Positions 56,941 to 64,000 of a stretch of 64,000 bases of DNA are shown piece after piece. This DNA is from an uncultured Verrucomicrobia subdivision 3 bacterium (lineage in GTDB: Bacteria > Verrucomicrobiota > Verrucomicrobiia > Limisphaerales > UBA11358): NCBI GenBank assembly GCA_903850425.1, contig CAINLR010000099.1, positions 30,848 through 94,847 of the forward strand. The letters are read 5' to 3'. A model generated the notes under the pieces. The model saw only the letters and a program-made list of their open reading frames with translations, had not been told where the DNA came from and made no database searches. Positions within the stretch are counted from its first letter, which is position 1. Each line of letters opens with the position of its first letter. A program made the translations under genes and the position numbers.

Positions 56941-57723
56941 ATGAAAGCAATACGAAACACACTACTCCCCCGCACGCGGATTCTACGCCAACCGGGTTTT
57001 ACACTTATTGAACTACTAGTGGTGATTGCTATCATCGCGATTCTCGCGGCTATGCTGCTGCCCGCGCTGGCCAAGGCAAAGGAACGTGCAAAACGTATCT
57101 CCTGCACCAACAACCTCAAGCAGTTGAATCTGGCCGCGATAATTTATGCCGGTGATAGCCAGGATAGATACGGTTATTCCGGCCAAAGCGCTCTCTACTA
57201 CATGGGACCGGAAATGCGGACGAACTACATGCAGACTTACAAGATTCAACGGCAGTCATTTTATTGCCCCTCGAATCTGGGTTGGAACACTGATTTGCTC
57301 TGGCTTTTTTCTGACGGGGTGACAACTTCCGATCCCTCGGTGATTGGGTATTTTTATTTTGCGGGCAATTCAGCGTTCAACACCCCGGCGAATATCAGCA
57401 CTTACTATCCCAATAGCGGGGTGTTGCCCAACGGCGATAATCTGGCGGCGCATGAACCCATTTTGCCGATGAAGACCACCGACCGGGCTTACTTCAATCT
57501 GGTCTGGGGCGATATGCAGGCAAAATATTTGGGAGACTGGTGGCGTGACCGGTCCGTGGGCACTTGTCGGGTGAATCATTTTGAAAAGGAAACTCCGGTT
57601 GGTGCCAATGAAGGTTCCATCGACGGTCACGTGGAGTGGATCAAGTGGATTAAGTTCTCCAAAGGTCCTCGGATGCAATACAGCAGTCTGGACATCTATT
57701 TTTACGCCAATCAGCCGTTCTGA
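56941..57723 (+). CDS. Type II/IV pseudopilin-like protein (prepilin N-terminal methylation motif)
   Basis: [47 protein letters not shown]; possible start at 56923. Confidence 0.9.
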   Translation: MKAIRNTLLPRTRILRQPGFTLIELLVVIAIIAILAAMLLPALAKAKERAKRISCTNNLKQLNLAAIIYAGDSQDRYGYSGQSALYYMGPEMRTNYMQTYKIQRQSFYCPSNLGWNTDLLWLFSDGVTTSDPSVIGYFYFAGNSAFNTPANISTYYPNSGVLPNGDNLAAHEPILPMKTTDRAYFNLVWGDMQAKYLGDWWRDRSVGTCRVNHFEKETPVGANEGSIDGHVEWIKWIKFSKGPRMQYSSLDIYFYANQPF

Positions 57724-57800
57724 AAGCTGCATCGCTCGTTTTTTTCATGATGCGGAATTTTTTGTTTTTGGAAAACATTTGGGTTGTGTTTTCCTTGGGT

Positions 57801-57836
57801 GGGGCGGGAGATGTCTGGGGTGGCGTCTCCCGCCCC
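57801..57836. terminator. Hairpin downstream of pseudopilin gene
   Basis: GGGGCGGGAGA-N14-TCTCCCGCCCC. Confidence 0.5.
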
Positions 57837-57876
57837 AAAAGCCCACGATCAGAAATTGTTAATTTGACTAAATAGG

Positions 57877-60225
57877 ATGAAACTCGAAGCACCAGTTCGT
57901 GAGACACGTGAATTACGCGGGCAAAAAATGGTCACTGACGTTGCCGTCATCGGCGGCGGACTGGCTGGCGTGTGCGCGGCTGTCACGGCGGCGCGGGCCG
58001 GGGCAAAGGTTTTGCTGGTGCAGGATCGTCCGGTTTTGGGCGGCAACGCTTCGAGCGAGGTGCGTCTGTGGATTCTCGGTGCGACCTCGCACATGGGCAA
58101 CAACAACCGGTGGGCACGCGAGGGCGGCGTGATTGACGAAGTGCTGGTTGAAAACACCTTTCGCAATCCGGAAGGTAACCCGCTCATCCTCGACACGATT
58201 ATTTTGGAAATGGTGGTGAACGAACCGAACATCACGTTGTTGCTGAATACAGTCGTTCATGACTTGGAAAAGGCGGATGCGGACACGATCAAATCCGTCC
58301 GCGCGTTCTGCTCGCAAAATTCTACCGCCTACGAAATCACCGCGCCGGTCTTCGTGGATGCGAGCGGCGACGGCATTGTGGGATTTCTCGCCGGTGCGGC
58401 GTTTCGCATCGGGGCGGAATCACGCGCGGAGTTCGGCGAACAATTCGCGCCGGAGAAAGCGAGCAATGAGCTGCTTGGCCACACCATTTATTTTTACTCC
58501 AAGGACACGGGGCGACCAGTGAAATTCATCCCGCCGAGCTTTGCGCTGAAGGACATCACCAAGATACCGCGCTGGCGCGACATCCAGTTCAACGATTCCG
58601 GCTGTCGTTTCTGGTGGCTGGAATGGGGCGGGGCGCTCGACACCATTCACGATAGCGAGAAGATCAAGTGGGAATTGTGGAAGGTTGTCTATGGCGTGTG
58701 GCATCACATCAAGAACTCCGGCCAGTTTCCCGCGGCCGAAACGCTGACGCTCGAATGGGTCGGCACGATTCCCGGCAAACGCGAGAGCCGCCGCTTCGAA
58801 GGCGATTACATGGTCATCCAGCAGGATTTGGTGGAGCAACGCCGCCATGCCGACGCCGTGTCCTTCGGCGGTTGGGCGATTGATTTGCATCCAAGCGACG
58901 GCGTGTTCAGCGCGCAACCCGGCTGCCAGCAATGGCATTCCAAGGGTGTGTTCCAGATTCCTTATCGCGCGATGTATTCGCGGAACATCAAAAATCTCTT
59001 TCTCGCCGGCCGCATCATCAGCGCGTCCCATATCGCATTCGGCTCCACACGCGTCATGGCAACGTGCGCCCACGGAGGACAAGCCGTCGGCATGGCGGCG
59101 GCGATTTGCGTCCGAAACAAACTTTTGCCGCGCGATCTGCTGGCCGCGCCGCGCATGAAGGAATTGCAACGCGAACTGATTCGCATTGGCCAATACATTC
59201 CCGGCGTGGCGTTGGAGGATGAAAATGATTTAGCGCGGACAGCAGAAATTTCCGCGACGAGCGAATTGAAGTTGTCGCAGTTCGTGCCGAGTGGCGAAAC
59301 GATGCCGCTGGACGCCTCGTGGGCGATGATGTTGCCGGTGCAGCCGGGCGCGATGCCGGCAGTGGAATTTTTTCTCGACGTGGCAGCGCCCACGACGTTG
59401 CGCGCCGAACTGCGCGTCAGCAGCAAGGCCGACAACCATACGCCCGACGTGGTGCTGGCGACGCAGGAAATACAATTGAAGACCGGCGCACGCATCAAGC
59501 TGCCGCTGAAGTTTGACGCGCAGATTGACGCGGCGCGCTACGCCTTCGTCTGCCTCATGGCAAATCCAGATGTTTCCGTCCACTTGAGCGACCAGCGCGT
59601 CGCCGGGGTTCTGGCGGTCACGCAAAAGTTCAACCGCGCCGTGGCGAAATCGCCGCGCCAGGAACCGCCGCCCGGCAGCGGGATTGACAGTTTTGAATTT
59701 TGGATTCCGCAGCGTCGTCCGGCAGGGAAAAATCTGGCGATCAAAATTGATCCACCGTTGGAAGCATTCGGCACAGCCAATCTCACCAATGGCTTCGCGC
59801 GCCCGACGAACCAGCCGAACGCGTGGGTTGCGGATTTTTCGCACGAACAACCAGTGTTGCGTCTCGCTTGGGACAAGCCGCAGACCATCGCTCGCCTCGA
59901 GTTGAGTTTTGATACGGACTTCGATCATCCGATGGAGTCCGTGCTGATGGGGCATCCCGAGCGCGTGATGCCATTTTGCGTGCGCGAAGTCATCGTGGCA
60001 GTTCCCGCAAAAGTGCTCGTGCTCGCCGGTCATCAAAACGGACACAGCGACAATGGTTCCGACACCGAGCAACTCGTCTTTGAAATCACGGAGAATCATC
60101 AGTCGCGCCAAGTCATTTGCCTCAAAACTCCCGTTACCACCGACGCGCTCGAACTTCGTCTTGTCGCGCCCGGCAGCAATGTTCCGGCCGCGTTGTTCGC
60201 GATCAGGTGCTGCGCGCCGGATTAA
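57877..60225 (+). CDS. FAD-dependent oxidoreductase with C-terminal beta-rich region
   Basis: VTDVAVIGGGLAGVCAAVTAARAGAKVLLVQDRPVLGGNASSEVRLW; VFVDASGDGIVGFLAGAAFRIG. Confidence 0.85.
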   Translation: MKLEAPVRETRELRGQKMVTDVAVIGGGLAGVCAAVTAARAGAKVLLVQDRPVLGGNASSEVRLWILGATSHMGNNNRWAREGGVIDEVLVENTFRNPEGNPLILDTIILEMVVNEPNITLLLNTVVHDLEKADADTIKSVRAFCSQNSTAYEITAPVFVDASGDGIVGFLAGAAFRIGAESRAEFGEQFAPEKASNELLGHTIYFYSKDTGRPVKFIPPSFALKDITKIPRWRDIQFNDSGCRFWWLEWGGALDTIHDSEKIKWELWKVVYGVWHHIKNSGQFPAAETLTLEWVGTIPGKRESRRFEGDYMVIQQDLVEQRRHADAVSFGGWAIDLHPSDGVFSAQPGCQQWHSKGVFQIPYRAMYSRNIKNLFLAGRIISASHIAFGSTRVMATCAHGGQAVGMAAAICVRNKLLPRDLLAAPRMKELQRELIRIGQYIPGVALEDENDLARTAEISATSELKLSQFVPSGETMPLDASWAMMLPVQPGAMPAVEFFLDVAAPTTLRAELRVSSKADNHTPDVVLATQEIQLKTGARIKLPLKFDAQIDAARYAFVCLMANPDVSVHLSDQRVAGVLAVTQKFNRAVAKSPRQEPPPGSGIDSFEFWIPQRRPAGKNLAIKIDPPLEAFGTANLTNGFARPTNQPNAWVADFSHEQPVLRLAWDKPQTIARLELSFDTDFDHPMESVLMGHPERVMPFCVREVIVAVPAKVLVLAGHQNGHSDNGSDTEQLVFEITENHQSRQVICLKTPVTTDALELRLVAPGSNVPAALFAIRCCAPD

Positions 60226-60232
60226 TTTTTCC

Positions 60233-61333
60233 ATGTTCAAATTCAATATGATTCGCGCCCTCATCATGGGCGCTCTGTCACTGTGTATTTCATGGCCGGG
60301 GCTGGCGGCCAGCACTGTTGCGCCGGTGGAATACGACCTCCACGCCCGGCTGCAGCCGGTGCCGGCCACGGCGAAATGGGCGGACACCAATTACAACATC
60401 TGGTGCGGCTCGGAGGTGAAGGGCGACGACGCGAAATACCACCTTTTCTACTCGCGTTGGCCGCGTAAGCTGGGGCATCAGGCGTGGGCTTCCCACTCTG
60501 AAATCGCCCATGCGGTGAGCGACACGCCGTTCGGTCCGTGGACGCATCATGAGGTGGCGTTGCCTGCGCGTGGCACAAATTTTTGGGATGGCTCTTGCAC
60601 GCACAACCCGACCATTCTCCGCATAGGAAAGAAATTTTATCTCTACTACATGGGCAACTACGGTGACGGCTTGGTGACTGGTGCGTTGAACTGGACGCAT
60701 CGCAATCACCAGCGCATCGGCGTGGCGGTGGCGGATTCGCCGGACGGTCCGTGGCAGCGCTTTGACAAACCCATCGTGGACATCAGCTCTGATACGAACG
60801 CGCCCGATGCTTTGCTGACCTCCAATCCCAGCGTCGCGCAGCGTCCGGATGGCGGCGTGCTGATGGTTTACAAAGCGGTTGCGATGCGTGGCAAGGTGCC
60901 CTTCGGCGGACCGGTCTCGCATCTTGTCGCCACGGCGGACAGTCCCACCGGGCCGTTCACGAAACATTCCGGCGAAGTGTTCGGGGCAAAGGGCGTGCTG
61001 TTTGCGGCGGAAGACCCGTTCATCTGGCGCGGCGCAGATCGCTACTGGGCCGTGGTGAAGGACAACGACGGCAATTTCACGCATCGCGGCTACTCGCTGG
61101 CGCTCTGGGAATCGGCGGACGGTATGAATTGGAAACTGGCGAAGCATCCATTCGTCGCCAATCCGGGAATCATCAAATGGGCCGATGGCCACGAGGAAAA
61201 ACTCACAGCGCTGGAGCGTCCGCAACTTGCTTTTGAAAACGGCGAACCCGTTGCGCTCTGTTGCGCGGCGGCGAATGACAAGTTGCGTCACGGAAGCTTC
61301 AACGTGCAGATTCCGCTCAAATCAAGAAAATGA
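60233..61333 (+). CDS. GH43/GH117-like beta-propeller glycosidase, paralogue of 41101..42240
   Basis: YHLFYSRWPRKLGHQAWASHSEIAHAV; VALPARGTNFWDG; HQRIGVAVADSPDGPWQRFDKPI. Confidence 0.75.
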   Translation: MFKFNMIRALIMGALSLCISWPGLAASTVAPVEYDLHARLQPVPATAKWADTNYNIWCGSEVKGDDAKYHLFYSRWPRKLGHQAWASHSEIAHAVSDTPFGPWTHHEVALPARGTNFWDGSCTHNPTILRIGKKFYLYYMGNYGDGLVTGALNWTHRNHQRIGVAVADSPDGPWQRFDKPIVDISSDTNAPDALLTSNPSVAQRPDGGVLMVYKAVAMRGKVPFGGPVSHLVATADSPTGPFTKHSGEVFGAKGVLFAAEDPFIWRGADRYWAVVKDNDGNFTHRGYSLALWESADGMNWKLAKHPFVANPGIIKWADGHEEKLTALERPQLAFENGEPVALCCAAANDKLRHGSFNVQIPLKSRK

Positions 61334-63213
61334 AAAAGTATTTAGGAATAGGAATGGGTTTCCTGACTATGGCTTCGGTCGGTTTGTTGCAAGCCAGTGA
61401 GTCAAGTGAATGGGCCCAGTCGCTCAACGGACAATGGCATTTCACCACGAACGCAGATGCCGTGACGTGGGGCAGCATCAATGTGCCCGGCAACTGGAGC
61501 ACGTTGCCGGCGGATTCGACTTACAAAGGCAAGGGCTGGTATCGCCGCGAATTTGTTGCGTCCACCGACTGGTCAGGTAAACACATCCGCCTGAAGTTCG
61601 ACGCCGTGTATCACGATGCGACAGTGACGTTGAACGGCAAGGAACTCGGCAGTCACAGCGGCGGCTACACGCCGTTTGAGTTCGATGTGACCGACGTGGT
61701 GAAGCTCGGCGCGACAAACAGCGTGACTGTCTGCGCGGACAGCACCTATCGTCGGGGCGCGTGGTGGCATTGGGGCGGCATCAGCCGCAGCGTCACGCTC
61801 ATCGCGAACGACGACGCGCGCATCGTTTGGCAGCACATCCGCAGCGAGCCGGAATTGCAGGCCGGCACAGCCAAGATTTTCGTGCGTTACAAGCTCGCGA
61901 ACGCCGGCGCGAAGCCGGTGGAAGTTTCCCTCGCGTCCACGATTGATGGGATGCCAGAAGGGGCGCCTGCAAAAACAGTTTCCGTTCCCGCGGACGGTGC
62001 CATTGAAGTTGATGCGGAAACCACGCTGCCAAAGTCGCGCGTGCGGTTTTGGGATTTTGATCATCCAAATCTTTACCGGCTCACCACGCAGCTTTCGTCA
62101 GGCGGGAAAATTGTTCACGAACAGTCTGACCGTTTCGGTATTCGCAAAGTAGAAGTCACGCAAGATAGTTTGCTCCTGAACGGCGAGCGCGTGCGCTTGT
62201 GCGGTTACAACCGCGTCAGCGACAGCCGCAAGTTCGGCAACACCGAGCCGGACGAGTTGGTCAAGTCCGATGTGGACATGATGAAGCGCGCCAACGGAAA
62301 TCTCTCGCGCCTGATGCACTTCCCGCAAGCGCCGAACCTGCTCGATTATCTCGACGAGAAAGGGATGATGATTTGGTGCGAGATACCCGTCTGGGGCGGC
62401 GACGATTCCTTCCTGACGAATAATGACCTTTCGCTGCCGCGCCAGTGGATGCGCGAAATGATCGAGCGTGATTACAATCATCCGTGCATCATCGGGTGGA
62501 GCGTGGGCAACGAGTTGCGCAATCATTTCAACTACGTAAGCAACTTGATGGCTTACACCCGCACCTTCGATCCGCATCGCATCGTGACGCATGTGAGCAA
62601 TTCTGGGGCAAGCGGTCACGCCACGCGCACCAACGACCCCATCACCATCAGTCCGATCACGCTCTACAACACATACAGCTACAGCAAAAACACCGCGACC
62701 ATCCTGCATGGTAAGTGGCCAGAGAAGCCAATCTTCTTTTCTGAGTTTGGTATCAAGCAATTCGGTGGCAGTCTTGACTCGCGGATCAACGGTCTGGAGG
62801 AAATGTATCGCCTCGCGACGCAGGGTAATCCCTACGTCATCGGCGTTTCATTGTGGACGTTCAACGATTACCGCAGCGACTATCCCGGCACGCCGCCGTC
62901 GGGCAACCGTGAGTGGGGCATTGTCACGGAGGATCGCCACCCAAAGGCGGCTTACGCGCAGATGCGGAAACTTTTTTCGCCGGTTCACTCGCTAACGGTG
63001 GCGAATGGAATGATCCGCCTCGAACCACGCGGCGCAGATGAAATTCCCAGTTTTAAGCTTCGCGGTTACAAATTGAAATGGGACGGTGGCGAAATCGCTT
63101 TGCCTGACCTAATGCCGGGAGATTCCGTGTGGACAAAAAAGACGTTGTTGAAGCCTGGCGCGGTGGTGAGTTTGTTCACGCCGACGGGTTATGCCGTGGC
63201 GGATTCTGAATGA
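61330..63213 (+). CDS. GH2 family glycosidase (beta-galactosidase/beta-glucuronidase type)
   Basis: VPGNWSTLPADSTYKGKGWYRREFVAS; RFGIRKVEVTQDSLLLNGERVRLCGYNR; RDYNHPCIIGWSVGNEL; IFFSEFGIK; ATGA overlap with previous gene. Confidence 0.88.
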   Translation: MKKYLGIGMGFLTMASVGLLQASESSEWAQSLNGQWHFTTNADAVTWGSINVPGNWSTLPADSTYKGKGWYRREFVASTDWSGKHIRLKFDAVYHDATVTLNGKELGSHSGGYTPFEFDVTDVVKLGATNSVTVCADSTYRRGAWWHWGGISRSVTLIANDDARIVWQHIRSEPELQAGTAKIFVRYKLANAGAKPVEVSLASTIDGMPEGAPAKTVSVPADGAIEVDAETTLPKSRVRFWDFDHPNLYRLTTQLSSGGKIVHEQSDRFGIRKVEVTQDSLLLNGERVRLCGYNRVSDSRKFGNTEPDELVKSDVDMMKRANGNLSRLMHFPQAPNLLDYLDEKGMMIWCEIPVWGGDDSFLTNNDLSLPRQWMREMIERDYNHPCIIGWSVGNELRNHFNYVSNLMAYTRTFDPHRIVTHVSNSGASGHATRTNDPITISPITLYNTYSYSKNTATILHGKWPEKPIFFSEFGIKQFGGSLDSRINGLEEMYRLATQGNPYVIGVSLWTFNDYRSDYPGTPPSGNREWGIVTEDRHPKAAYAQMRKLFSPVHSLTVANGMIRLEPRGADEIPSFKLRGYKLKWDGGEIALPDLMPGDSVWTKKTLLKPGAVVSLFTPTGYAVADSE

Positions 63214-63299
63214 ATCGATGAAGAAATTATTTCAAGCGAGGCTGTTAATCTGCAACGTCACAGCTGGGTTTAAATTCCACCACTTTTTTCCTACGCATC

Positions 63300-63870
63300 C
63301 TTGCAGCTTTGCAGTTTTGCGTTTTTCTTTTCCAACCTCGCCTATGCCGCCACGCTCGAATGTGACTTTCAAAATCCACCCATGGCGGATCATCCCACAG
63401 TCTGGTGGCGGTTCATGGATGATTTCGCTGCGCGTGAGGGCATCGTCGCGGAACACCGGGCCATTGAAATCCTTGCTGCCGAGCGGAGCGAACAAATGGG
63501 AGTTGGTCTGGAGCGATGAGTTCGATGGGCCGGATTCCGATTTGGATGTTGCGTGGCAATCTCAGAACAGCGGAAGCACGCACATTCTCTCCAGCCGCTG
63601 GCGCGAGAATGCCGTCGTGACAAACGGGTTGCGGCGGTTGGTGATGGCAAGGTGAAGTCGTTTGAGGAAACGGTGCGGATGCTCGTGAGTTGCGCGACGG
63701 GTGAACGGTGGCAAAGGTCCAAGTGTGAGGAACGCGATTCCAAAATTATCAGCCACTTCGGAATGCACAGAGCAAAGCGATGAATTCACCGCCAAGCGAC
63801 TCGGCGTGCAATGGGAGTTTGGGTGCAATTCCCACGACGCGAACTGCAGCCTCGCCGAGCAGCTAGTGTA
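63300..63870 (+). pseudogene. Mosaic of glycosidase gene fragments (GH106-like, GH16, GH29-like, GH43-like)
   Basis: LECDFQNPPMADHPTVWWRFMDDFAAREGI; WELVWSDEFDGPDSDLDVAWQSQNSGSTHILSSRWRENAVVTNGL; DGKVKSFEETVRMLVSCATGE; DEFTAKRLGVQWEFGCNSHDANCSLAE. Confidence 0.6.
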
Positions 63871-64000
63871 GTGTCCCTTAAAAGCGTGACACAACTGCTA
63901 ATGGGGATTATTGTGGGTGAACGATGTCACGCCACGCCCCCCACCTTGAACTCACGGCGGCACAAGCCGTCGAGTTGCGTGCCTTGGTGCGCGCCACTAC
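63871..64000 (+). mobile_element. Left end of an IS630-like element (continues past window)
   Basis: Begins after TA with GTGTCCCTTAAAAGCGTGACACAAC-type terminus, followed by a transposase-like ORF start. Confidence 0.55.
63924..64000 (+). CDS. IS630-like transposase N-terminus, truncated by window edge
   Basis: MSRHAPHLELTAAQAVELRALVRATT resembles IS630-family N-termini. Confidence 0.5.
   Translation, partial: MSRHAPHLELTAAQAVELRALVRAT

Noticed and set aside
57740-57775. Further operator copy upstream of the FAD oxidoreductase (GCGGAATTTTTTGTTTTTGGAAAAC)
   Set aside because: Shares GCGGAATTT but lacks the core and the right arm at the expected spacing.

Overview
64 kb window, most likely from a Verrucomicrobia-type chromosome (inference from gene content; no database search was possible). 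Left third is mostly housekeeping and metabolism: a urate/glyoxylate aminotransferase cluster, mqnD, rpsB-tsf, accD, a ComF-like gene, a Ser/Thr kinase with altered motifs, a membrane pyrophosphatase, a complete hoxEFUYH-W bidirectional [NiFe]-hydrogenase operon, and leuD. Centre: a GH43+LamG+GH30 multidomain enzyme, a CheB/CheR-PAS fusion, a 12 x 21-bp hairpin-bearing tandem repeat inside an ORF that overlaps a hybrid histidine kinase start by ATGA, and a sialic-acid-type locus whose sialidase and transporter look intact but whose lyase and 2-epimerase are fossils. Right half (35.5-63 kb): a polysaccharide-utilisation-like island (MFS, GH16 x2, GH43/GH117-like propellers, GH95, GH2, fused esterases, large beta-strand-repeat protein, orphan pseudopilin, XylR/AraC regulator). 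It ends in a graveyard of glycosidase fragments next to the left end of an IS630-like element. Most notable observations: (i) a shared ~26-bp putative operator, CGSAannTCTAMAAAnnATTCCGCgA-like, at four promoters in the island, one of them in the regulator's own divergent intergenic region; (ii) the 21-bp hairpin repeat array; (iii) repeated N-stub/C-stub gene decay; (iv) a recurring C-terminal module on secreted proteins; (v) an uncharacterised 814-aa secreted protein with an internal duplication.
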